From contig CANJMX010000052.1 of NCBI GenBank assembly GCA_947475125.1, positions 1 to 9,549 on the forward strand: DNA of 9,549 nt. The letters are read 5' to 3'. Both the position numbers and the translations under genes were made by a program. Positions within the stretch are counted from its first letter, which is position 1. Every line of letters starts with the position of its first letter. The notes beneath the pieces were generated by a model. It saw only the letters and a program-made list of their open reading frames with translations, searched no databases and was not told the origin of the DNA. This DNA is from Actinomycetota bacterium (GTDB lineage: Bacteria; Actinomycetota; Thermoleophilia; Miltoncostaeales; Miltoncostaeaceae). Positions 1 through 6,048 of the stretch are shown one piece after another.

Positions 1-973
1 CCACGTGCCCTGTCAGCGGCCCGCTGAAGTGCAGCATGAGGGTGCCGAACACCAGCCCGGCGAGACCCACCCAGAACGCATTGGGCAGACGGCTCGCCCC
101 CGCGGCGCCAACAAATGTGCCGCCAAACCACGCGCCGGCCAGTGCGGTGCCCGTTGGCAGGGTGAGCGCAATGACCCCGCACACAGCAAGGGATGTGGCT
201 CCCGATGCCAGCACAAAGGGCACGCCCAACCGCTGGATGAGCACCCAGGTGACAAGTGCCGCCACGCAACCGATGGGCACCACTGCGGCATGCGCCATGC
301 CATCCAGGCCCGGCAGCAGCGCGTGGTCACGCTCGGCACCCACGATATCGGCCACGAAGTAGATGCCGGACCCCGCGATGTAGGCCAGCGCTCCCATGCG
401 CCCACCCACGCCATGCCACACCGATGGCCCGATGAGCGACCAGAGCACCCCGGCCAGCAGGGCGGCACCCAGCACCCACCCGGTGCCAAGCGTCACGCTG
501 GGCGACAACATGCCGACGAAGGCGCCGGTATAGCCCGCACCAGCGGCATTGGCATCAAGCCGCTGCCCGGGCAGCGCCATGGCCCCGAGCACGACCGCCA
601 CGAGCGACGCCGCCACGATGACGGGGATGCCCATGTCGCGAGCGAGAAAGAGGGTCATCGCGGCCGATGCCACAGACAAGCCGACATCGATGGCCCGGAC
701 CCGCCCGACCTGCGTGGAGGTGAGCGTGGTGATGGCCATGCCGCCCACCAGAAGAACTCCGGCAACAAGGGCTGCTGCCAGCGGGAGGCCCTCGGCCTCC
801 AGCAGAAACGATGCGGCGTAGAGGAGCCCGAGGCCCACGGCCATGACCGATGCGAGCAGCAGTACGGCGGGTGACGGCAACCCCGAACGGCCCTGCCACG
901 GCTCCTCGTGGAGGATGCTCGCAGTGGACCGGGCCTCGGGCTGAAAGAGGGGCGAGAGGTTGGGTGGGGTCAT
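1..973 (-). CDS. Polytopic membrane protein of unknown function, downstream paralog (C-terminus cut by window edge)
   Basis: Seen: an uninterrupted minus-strand reading frame opens at ATG 973-971 and continues without a stop past base 1, giving 324 visible residues. The first 40 or so residues are polar (MTPPNLSPLFQPEARSTA...). The rest is almost entirely hydrophobic segments, about nine to ten helices, separated by short loops. It aligns along its whole length with the protein encoded just upstream. Shared patches include FLxRxMxIPVxVA, GYxGxFxGxLxP, ALVTWVLIxR, PFVLAS, VCG, AWxGGT, RLPxAFW and SGPLTGHV/GGPLTGHV. Its ATG overlaps the upstream stop as ATGA, with no clear Shine-Dalgarno, so translation by reinitiation is likely. 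I do not recognise the family. The fold suggests a transporter, channel or membrane-complex subunit, and a heteromeric pair with the upstream paralog is plausible, but both are inference. By comparison with the paralog, roughly 40-50 residues lie outside the window. Confidence 0.85.
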   Translation of the reverse strand, partial: MTPPNLSPLFQPEARSTASILHEEPWQGRSGLPSPAVLLLASVMAVGLGLLYAASFLLEAEGLPLAAALVAGVLLVGGMAITTLTSTQVGRVRAIDVGLSVASAAMTLFLARDMGIPVIVAASLVAVVLGAMALPGQRLDANAAGAGYTGAFVGMLSPSVTLGTGWVLGAALLAGVLWSLIGPSVWHGVGGRMGALAYIAGSGIYFVADIVGAERDHALLPGLDGMAHAAVVPIGCVAALVTWVLIQRLGVPFVLASGATSLAVCGVIALTLPTGTALAGAWFGGTFVGAAGASRLPNAFWVGLAGLVFGTLMLHFSGPLTGHV

Positions 974-1353
974 CGTAATGGCGTGGCCGATGCCGGCGCG
1001 ATACGCGCCACGAGAGATCCGAGGCGACGACCATGCATGAGCCATTCGGCCGCCGCGGTGGCCATGCACGCGATGGTGGCCGTTGCGCCCAGTACCCCCA
1101 CGTGGCCGGTGAGCGGCCCCCCGAAGTGCACCATCAGCGCGCCGTAGACGATTCCGGCGGTGCCGATCCAGAAGGCCGTCGGAAGGCGCTCGGGGGCGGC
1201 GCTGGCGATGAGCGTGCCACCCACCCAGGCTGATCCGAGCACCGATAGGCCGGAGGGGAGAGCAATGGCCATGATCCCGCACACACACAGCGAGGGCAGC
1301 GCCGATGCCAGCACAAAGGGCATTGAGGTGCGGTGGATGAGCACCCAGGTGAC
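202..1353. repeat. Tandem gene duplication with residual DNA identity
   Basis: The two membrane-protein genes still share exact DNA words in register: bases 202-222 match 1302-1322 (21 of 21) and bases 234-253 match 1334-1353 (20 of 20). Both pairs are offset by exactly 1,100 bases, about one gene length. The protein similarity extends well beyond these words, so this is a diverged tandem gene duplication rather than a short mobile repeat. The identical words fall in the segment encoding the ALVTWVLI...PFVLAS patch. They may reflect selection on the protein or local gene conversion. Confidence 0.8.
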
Positions 1354-2067
1354 CAGCGCACCAGCCATCCCGATGGGAAGAATCGCCCAGCTCGCAAGAC
1401 CCCTGCTCTCGACCGGCAAGAGGGGTGGGGAGTCGGTGCCGGTCCACTGGGCGAGCAGATACACGATCGACCCCGCGAGGAAGGCGACAGCGCCAATTCG
1501 GGCTCCCACTCCGGGCAGCACGGTGGGGCCGACGACGGACATGAGCACCCCCGCGAGCAGGCCTGCAATCAACACCCACCCCCAGTCCAGCACCGGACCG
1601 GGCTGGAGCAGCCCCGTGAACATGCCTGCGTACCCTGACGCCGATGCCATGAAGTCCAGCGGACCGTCGCGCAGGGACAGAACTCCGATGATGGAGCCCG
1701 TGACCCCCACTGCGACGAGCACGGGAATCCTCATCTCACGCGTGAGGAACTGGGCGAACACGGCCCCGAACAGCCCGAGGGTCACGTCGATGGCCCGTGG
1801 CAGCCGCGATGGCCGCGAGGTAATGAGGCTGAGCACGAATCCCAGCAGGCCGAGCGCTCCGATCAGCGCGACGAAGGCAAGGTCCACGCCGTGCGCCCGC
1901 ATCCAGAAACCATCCACGTACAGGAACCCGAGCGCCACGGCCAATGCACACCCGAGGATGAGCGTGGCGAGCGACGGTCGGTACTGGCGATAGCCCTCGC
2001 GCAGATCGCGCACTGTGGCCGTCTCGGATGCTTCCAGGTGGGCCGTGGGGCCCGGAACGCCGCTCAT
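970..2067 (-). CDS. Polytopic membrane protein of unknown function, upstream paralog
   Basis: Seen: 365 residues from ATG 2067-2065. The start is supported by GGAAGA 8 nt upstream (2081-2076) and by the ATGA overlap with the stop of the hydrolase gene. Residues 1-30 are hydrophilic and probably cytoplasmic. From about residue 32 there are ten to eleven hydrophobic segments (for example 32-50, 60-80, 91-107, 113-129, 162-185, 190-208, 225-245, 250-275 and 320-345). The tail is short and basic. Between helices sit the conserved patches shared with the downstream paralog: ALVTWVLI near 240, PFVLAS near 253, VCG near 265, AWVGGT near 283 and GGPLTGHV near 320. There is no signal peptide, nucleotide-binding motif or recognisable catalytic motif. 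The two proteins are clearly homologous, so a tandem duplication followed by divergence is the simplest history. The function is unknown to me; a membrane transporter or a two-subunit membrane complex are possibilities only. Confidence 0.88.
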   Translation of the reverse strand: MSGVPGPTAHLEASETATVRDLREGYRQYRPSLATLILGCALAVALGFLYVDGFWMRAHGVDLAFVALIGALGLLGFVLSLITSRPSRLPRAIDVTLGLFGAVFAQFLTREMRIPVLVAVGVTGSIIGVLSLRDGPLDFMASASGYAGMFTGLLQPGPVLDWGWVLIAGLLAGVLMSVVGPTVLPGVGARIGAVAFLAGSIVYLLAQWTGTDSPPLLPVESRGLASWAILPIGMAGALVTWVLIHRTSMPFVLASALPSLCVCGIMAIALPSGLSVLGSAWVGGTLIASAAPERLPTAFWIGTAGIVYGALMVHFGGPLTGHVGVLGATATIACMATAAAEWLMHGRRLGSLVARIAPASATPLR

Positions 2068-2738
2068 GTGGCGATTCTTCCGGGAATCTGTGCCAGCGTC
2101 GTGATGACGTACTCCGTGGCCTCGGCCTGAGGGGAGCGGTCCAGAAGCAGCGCCTGGAGCCCGGCGGCGCGGGCACCGTTCAGGTCCTCCACGCGGCGGT
2201 CGCCCACGTGCAGTGCGTCAGCCGGTGCCATGCCGAGGGCGGAGAGGGCCGTGGTGAAGATGCCGGGATCGGGCTTTTGATAGCCAGCCGCCGCACTCGC
2301 AACGATGACCTCGAAGCGGTCGGCCACCCCCAAACGGGCCAGATGCTGGGGCAGCGCGCAGTCCCAGTTGCTCACCACGCCAAGCACCAGACCCATGTCG
2401 TCCAGCAGGTCAAGGGCCGGCAGCACGTCGTCGAACAGGTGAAAGCGCAAGGATTCCACCAGAAGTTCGGTGGCCAGCGGGATGGGCGGCGCGCCGGGGC
2501 CGAGCGCATCCACGAGTACCCCGGCGCACTCCGCACGCAGCGCCGCCAGCCCCTCTGCATCGCGCCCCAGCTGCATACGCAACCGGTAATGGCGTATCTC
2601 GAGGGCGAGGGCATCGGCCACCCGTTGCTCGTCCAGGGGGAAGCCGGCGTCGGCCAGCAGGGCGGTGAGCACCGGGGGCGGTGGCTCCATACGAAGAAGC
2701 GTGCCGAATGCGTCGAGCAGGACCGCGCGCACCGTCAC
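2064..2738 (-). CDS. HAD superfamily (subfamily IA, REG-2/HDHD3-like) hydrolase
   Basis: Predicted cytoplasmic phosphohydrolase of the haloacid dehalogenase superfamily; the substrate is unknown. Taking GTG 2738-2736 as start gives 224 residues. All four HAD motifs are visible: motif I DAFGT at 9-13 (nucleophile D9), motif II VVSNWD with S123, motif III YQKPDP with K155, and motif IV HVGDRRVED with D180 and D185. The region between motifs I and II is the helical cap typical of subfamily IA. The 'VVSNWD...SAAAGYQKPDPGIF...ALHVGD' layout resembles REG-2/HDHD3-like members. The usual second Asp of motif I (DxD) is Phe here, which fits that subgroup and haloacid dehalogenases better than classical phosphatases. 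The frame is open to 2822, but the upstream 28 codons look non-coding in character. A GTG two codons later (2732) is an alternative start. It is first in an operon with the two membrane proteins, which it overlaps by ATGA; the functional link is unknown. Confidence 0.85.
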   Translation of the reverse strand: MTVRAVLLDAFGTLLRMEPPPPVLTALLADAGFPLDEQRVADALALEIRHYRLRMQLGRDAEGLAALRAECAGVLVDALGPGAPPIPLATELLVESLRFHLFDDVLPALDLLDDMGLVLGVVSNWDCALPQHLARLGVADRFEVIVASAAAGYQKPDPGIFTTALSALGMAPADALHVGDRRVEDLNGARAAGLQALLLDRSPQAEATEYVITTLAQIPGRIAT

Positions 2739-2864
2739 CGAAGCCCCACTGGACCAATGGATGACACGAATCGTGAAATGGGAGCGGGGGATGCCACAGG
2801 GGACAGGGTACGTCCCGACCACGACGCGCGGGCGGATGCCGAGCCGGTCCTATACTCGGCGGCC
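2739..2864. promoter_or_regulatory. Divergent intergenic region
   Basis: This 126-bp gap separates the divergently transcribed hydrolase and PBP-linked genes and is the only intergenic space of any length in the window, so promoters for both directions should lie here. Toward the plus strand there is a TATACT hexamer (separate entry). Toward the minus strand the best TAnnnT candidate is TACCCT (complement of 2805-2810), which is weak and has no clear -35. A small inverted repeat, CACGA-A-TCGTG, lies at 2765-2775 and could be an operator half-site pair, but 5-bp arms are easily produced by chance. Confidence 0.5.
2851..2856 (+). promoter_or_regulatory. Candidate -10 element for a leaderless transcript
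   Basis: TATACT lies in otherwise GC-rich DNA and ends 8 nt before the GTG at 2865. That spacing would place transcription initiation at or within a base or two of the start codon, as in the leaderless mRNAs common in Actinomycetota. No TTGACA-like -35 is seen about 17 bp upstream, and no Shine-Dalgarno precedes the GTG, both consistent with the leaderless reading. It would drive the small membrane protein and the PBP together. Confidence 0.5.
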
Positions 2865-3392
2865 GTGTCCGGACTCACCTCCACGCTGCCCTCAGGTGCC
2901 AGCGCCCACCATCCCCACAGCACTCGTGGCCGCACCCGCGTGGCGCTTATTGCGGGTGCCGCGGTGGTCATTGCCTGGATCCCCTCGTTCATCGCGACCG
3001 CCTACTCAGTGCAGCCAGCGGGCGAGGTGCTGGCGAACCCGGCCAATGGGTGGACATTTCTGTGGGATTCGGTGACCGCGTCGCGCAATCCCCGTCTGGG
3101 CACGCCCGAGGTCGCAATGCAGGAGGCCACACAGCTCTGGGCCGGGAGCCCGGCCGTGGCCAACGACGTGTCGCTCAAGTCTCTTCCCTCCCCGTGGACC
3201 GTTCCCGTTCCCGATGGCGGCGCCCACCCCCGTGCCGGGCGCGACGTGGTGGCCCCGGCCGATCCGCTGCAGTGGGTGGTGCAGGGTCGCGTGAATGGCG
3301 GCCCCGATCAGGTGATCGGACTTCTTGACTACCGCACCGGCCGGGTGGCATGGGACATCCGTCCGCTGGCAGCAGCCGGAGCGGCCCGATGA
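2865..3392 (+). CDS. Single-pass membrane protein of unknown function coupled to the PBP gene
   Basis: Not recognised. From GTG 2865 it encodes 175 residues: a short polar N-terminus with basic residues (RGRTR, 21-25), one strong hydrophobic segment at about 26-47 (VALIAGAAVVIAWIPSFIATAY), then about 125 residues expected to be extracytoplasmic. The outer part has several Trp (63, 67, 92, 111, 137, 164) and Pro but no Cys and no known enzymatic motif. It ends with a compact stretch (QWVVQGRVNGGPDQVIGLLDYRTGRVAWDI). There is no lipobox, so it is probably a signal-anchor protein. The frame is open far upstream, but this GTG is chosen because it follows the TATACT box and gives a sensible membrane anchor. 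Its TGA overlaps the PBP ATG as ATGA, so the two proteins should be made together. A role as accessory or regulator of the PBP is inferred from context only. Confidence 0.72.
   Translation: MSGLTSTLPSGASAHHPHSTRGRTRVALIAGAAVVIAWIPSFIATAYSVQPAGEVLANPANGWTFLWDSVTASRNPRLGTPEVAMQEATQLWAGSPAVANDVSLKSLPSPWTVPVPDGGAHPRAGRDVVAPADPLQWVVQGRVNGGPDQVIGLLDYRTGRVAWDIRPLAAAGAAR
3378..3381 (+). promoter_or_regulatory. Ribosome binding site deciding the PBP start
   Basis: GGAG lies 7 nt before the ATG at 3389, inside the end of the preceding gene. This supports ATG 3389 over the in-frame ATG at 3350, which would add 13 residues (MGHPSAGSSRSGP) and overlap the upstream gene by 43 nt. Confidence 0.65.
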
Positions 3393-5563
3393 TCCCCGTC
3401 AACCGCATGCGAAGGCGCCGCAAGGCCCGGGCAAAGCACGGGCGGCTGGGTGCCGGGCGCGTCATCGCATTCGCCCTCGTGGTGATCGCGACCATCCTCG
3501 GGGTGGCGGGTGCGACCGCGTACCAGTCGGCGACAGCCGGGCTGCCCGGACTCGACGAAATCAAGCCGGTGGCCCTCGGCCAGAACTCGCGCATCCTCGA
3601 TCGCAACGGCAAGGTGCTCGGGTACATCACGGGCGTGACCAACCGCACCGAGCTTCCCTACGCACGAATCCCCAAGTCGCTGCGCGATGCCACAGTGGCG
3701 ATCGAGGACAAGCGCTTCTACCAGCACGACGGAGTGGACTACGTGCGCCTGGTCGGCGCCGCGGTGCGCGATGTGACCGCCGGGGGCATCAAGCAGGGTG
3801 GCAGCACCATCACCATGCAGCTCGCCAAGAATCTGTACGACCCCACGGCCCCGCGTGACTTCTCGCAGAAGATCAAGGAGGCCTACCTGGCCAAGGAGAT
3901 CGAGCAGAAGTACACCAAGGATCAGATCCTCGCGAAGTATCTGAACGGCGTCTTCTACGGCGAGAACTCCATCGGGGTGCAGGCGGCATCGCTTACGTAC
4001 TTCAACAAGCCGGTGTGGGCCATCTCGCTGGCACAGGCGGCGCTGCTCGCCGGGCTCCCGCAGGCACCGTCGGCGTATGACCCCTTCCTCAACCCGAAGG
4101 ACGCCACCGCGCGGCGGAACACCGTGCTGGACGAGATGGCGAACCAGGGCTATGTGAGCCGGGCGGATGCCGACGCCGCCATGGCCAGCGGTCTGGGACT
4201 GAACCGCGGCACGTTCTACGAGCGCAAGAAGGAGGGCTACTTCTTCGATTATGTGCGCCAGCAGCTGCTCGATCAGTTTGGCGAGCAGCGTGTGCAGCAG
4301 GGTGGTATGTCCGTTCGGACGACCATCGACCCCAAGCTGCAGCGCGCCGCCGAGCAGGCGATCGCCCGCAATCTTGGTCAGCCCGACGACCCTGCCGCCG
4401 CCATCGTGATGATTGATGCCCGCACTGGCTACATACGCGCGATGGCCACCAGCCAGACGTATGGCAGCGATAGCCAGTTCAACTACGCAACGCAGGCCAA
4501 GCGTCAGGCCGGATCGACGTTCAAGACCTTCGTGCTGACGCGTGCGATCGCCGATGGCACCAACCCCTACACCACCGTCTATGCCAGCCGGCCCATCAAC
4601 ATCAGTGACCCCAAGTGGGGTCCGGTCAATGTGGCGACGTACTCCAACACGTATGCCGGGCCCATCTCCATCCACGACGCCACGCTGCGCTCCGATAACT
4701 CGGTGTACATCCAGATGACCCTCGACGAGGGACCTGACCGCGTGGTGAACATGGCCAAGCGAATGGGCATCAAGGAGGACCTGCCGGTGGTCCCGTCCAT
4801 CGGCCTGGGGGCAGGCGAGGTCACACCGCTCGACATGGCCACCGCCTACGCCCCGCTGGCCAACGGGGGCTTTCGCGTGAAGCCCATCTCCATCACCGAC
4901 CTGGGCACGAACGCGCCCACCAGCGACCTGGCCACCCCGAAGCGCACTCGTGTGTTCTCGGACGGCGTGGCCTACGAGGTCACCCGCATTCTGCGTGACA
5001 ACGTGCAGAGCGGCACCGGCGGAGCCGCCAATATCGGCATTGCCCAGGCCGGCAAGACCGGCACAACCGACGACTACACCGACGCCTGGTTTGTGGGCTA
5101 TACGCCGCGGTACGTGTGCGCCGTGTGGGTGGGTTACCCCAATGCCGATGGCGTGCGCCGCTCGATGACCAGCGTGCACGGCATCACCGTTTCCGGCGGC
5201 TCGTTCCCGGCGCAGATCTGGGCCGACTTCATGCGTGTTGCCACCGCGAAGGACGGCTCACTCGACTGGGCGATGCCCAAGGATCCCGTTGAGTGGTCGG
5301 CGTTCTCGTCCGACTTCACCGACACCGCATCGCAGTACGCCGTGAGCTCGGCCAAGAGCACCAGCACCGGGCGCACCACCAGCACCCCGAAGACAACCTC
5401 AACCGGCGGCACGAACACCAAGGTTCAGCCACCGGACACCGTGGTGGTGCCAATTCCCGCACCGGCGCCTGCACCTGCACCTGCACCTGAGCCCGCACCT
5501 GCACCTGAGCCCGCGCCGGTGCCAGCACCCACGACGCCCGCTCCCGCTCCGACGACTCCCTAG
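3389..5563 (+). CDS. Class A penicillin-binding protein (PBP1a-type transglycosylase/transpeptidase)
   Basis: Bifunctional cell-wall synthase that polymerises lipid II into glycan strands and crosslinks the stem peptides outside the membrane. It has 724 residues. Order: basic cytoplasmic N-terminus (RMRRRRKARAKHGR), transmembrane anchor at about 22-42, GT51 domain at about 60-250, linker, transpeptidase domain at about 310-610, low-complexity tail at 653-724. GT51 motifs: IEDKRFYQHDG with catalytic E106, QGGSTITMQ at 136-144, and KIKEAYLAKEIE with E164. The 58-residue spacing of the two glutamates is as expected for GT51. Transpeptidase motifs: STFK with nucleophile S376 and K379, SDN at 435-437, and KTGTT at 556-560. 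All catalytic residues are intact, so both activities are predicted. No PASTA domain is present; the tail is Ser/Thr-rich and then a Pro-Ala run. Translation is coupled to the upstream membrane protein. The stop TAG shares bases with the convergent gene's stop. Confidence 0.97.
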   Translation: MIPVNRMRRRRKARAKHGRLGAGRVIAFALVVIATILGVAGATAYQSATAGLPGLDEIKPVALGQNSRILDRNGKVLGYITGVTNRTELPYARIPKSLRDATVAIEDKRFYQHDGVDYVRLVGAAVRDVTAGGIKQGGSTITMQLAKNLYDPTAPRDFSQKIKEAYLAKEIEQKYTKDQILAKYLNGVFYGENSIGVQAASLTYFNKPVWAISLAQAALLAGLPQAPSAYDPFLNPKDATARRNTVLDEMANQGYVSRADADAAMASGLGLNRGTFYERKKEGYFFDYVRQQLLDQFGEQRVQQGGMSVRTTIDPKLQRAAEQAIARNLGQPDDPAAAIVMIDARTGYIRAMATSQTYGSDSQFNYATQAKRQAGSTFKTFVLTRAIADGTNPYTTVYASRPINISDPKWGPVNVATYSNTYAGPISIHDATLRSDNSVYIQMTLDEGPDRVVNMAKRMGIKEDLPVVPSIGLGAGEVTPLDMATAYAPLANGGFRVKPISITDLGTNAPTSDLATPKRTRVFSDGVAYEVTRILRDNVQSGTGGAANIGIAQAGKTGTTDDYTDAWFVGYTPRYVCAVWVGYPNADGVRRSMTSVHGITVSGGSFPAQIWADFMRVATAKDGSLDWAMPKDPVEWSAFSSDFTDTASQYAVSSAKSTSTGRTTSTPKTTSTGGTNTKVQPPDTVVVPIPAPAPAPAPAPEPAPAPEPAPVPAPTTPAPAPTTP
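5471..5512 (+). repeat. In-frame hexamer/18-mer tandem repeat encoding Ala-Pro run
   Basis: GCACCT occurs at 5471, 5477 and 5483, then GAGCCC at 5489, GCACCT at 5495 and 5501, and GAGCCC at 5507. Bases 5477-5494 and 5495-5512 are therefore an exact 18-bp tandem duplication. Each hexamer encodes Ala-Pro or Glu-Pro in the PBP tail (from residue 695). Length changes by replication slippage would stay in frame. Confidence 0.9.
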
Positions 5564-5565
5564 GG
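5558..5565. other. Palindrome carrying the overlapping stop codons of convergent genes
   Basis: The 8-bp perfect palindrome CCCTAGGG contains TAG for the plus-strand PBP (5561-5563) and TAG for the minus-strand membrane protein (complement of 5560-5562). The two genes overlap tail to tail by 4 nt. There is no space for an intergenic terminator, and I see no stem plus T-run on either strand nearby. Confidence 0.9.
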
Positions 5566-6048
5566 GACGTCCTCCGGCCCGATCATGTCCTCCGGGCGGG
5601 CGGTGAGCAGCAGGATGCCGGCCATTCCCGCAAGGGCCGCCGCCGCGATGGTGATCCACGCCGCGGGCAGCACAGTGATGACCCAGTCGCCCCCAAGCGG
5701 CGATGCGGGCATGCCGGGGCGTTCGGCCACCACGCCGACGGCGGGCACAAGCGCGGCACGCGCGGCCCACCCCACGGCCACCACCGCGGCCATCACGATG
5801 AATGCGCCGACAATGCGTGCCAGGCGGGTGCCTGTGCGTGGCCTCCACCATGCGGTGAGGAGCCCCGCTGCCGCCAGCACCGCACCGGCGACGGGAAGGA
5901 TCCACGTGCCGCCGGTGGCGGCATACCCCGACAACTGGGCGGAGCCCGTGGGGAGGTCGGCCGAGTACCACGGGAGCCCGGGGAGGACGGCAAGCAGCAG
6001 GCCACATCCCGCCGTGGCGAGGCCGAGCACGGGCACGCGCATGCTCAT
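5560..6048 (-). CDS. Small four-helix membrane protein, possibly Trp-operon-associated (Trp_oprn_chp-like)
   Basis: 162 residues from ATG 6048-6046, chosen because it forms an ATGA overlap with the upstream stop; ATG 6042 is two codons later. Four hydrophobic segments are visible at about 5-27, 47-67, 78-101 and 124-148. A loop after the first helix reads LPWYSADLPTGSAQLSGYAATGG. A longer loop lies at 102-123, and the acidic tail repeats a short word (PEDMIGPEDV). The order (helix, Trp-containing loop, closely spaced second helix, basic RP/RTGTR loop, third helix, loop, fourth helix) recalls the actinobacterial Trp-biosynthesis-associated membrane proteins. The match is by layout only, and no trp gene is in view. 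It is the last gene of the minus-strand envelope operon here and converges on the PBP gene. A role beside the DUF2079 protein is inference. Confidence 0.75.
   Translation of the reverse strand: MSMRVPVLGLATAGCGLLLAVLPGLPWYSADLPTGSAQLSGYAATGGTWILPVAGAVLAAAGLLTAWWRPRTGTRLARIVGAFIVMAAVVAVGWAARAALVPAVGVVAERPGMPASPLGGDWVITVLPAAWITIAAAALAGMAGILLLTARPEDMIGPEDVP

Noticed and set aside
5..874. Plus-strand open frame (289 codons) at the left edge
   Set aside because: Its composition is typical of an antisense shadow (His, Gly, Arg, Gln). The minus strand carries a membrane protein homologous to its upstream neighbour over the same interval.
2800..2816. Possible hairpin GGGAC-loop-GTCCC in the divergent region
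   Set aside because: A 5-bp stem with a 7-nt loop, no T-run and no nearby gene end to terminate; too weak to call a terminator or riboswitch.
2028..2864. Upstream extension of the small plus-strand membrane protein into the hydrolase region
   Set aside because: The added residues are the antisense of the HAD gene. The GTG at 2865 follows a TATACT box and begins a sensible signal-anchor protein.
3329..5179. Long minus-strand open frame (616 codons) opposite the PBP gene
   Set aside because: The product is rich in His, Arg, Gly and Val with no recognisable domain, and the opposite strand encodes a PBP with every catalytic motif intact. Long antisense frames are expected where codons end in G or C.
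5471..5512. Tandem repeats considered as a CRISPR or recombination site
   Set aside because: The units are 6 and 18 bp, directly adjacent, in frame and encode Ala-Pro/Glu-Pro within the PBP tail. There are no spacers and no cas genes.
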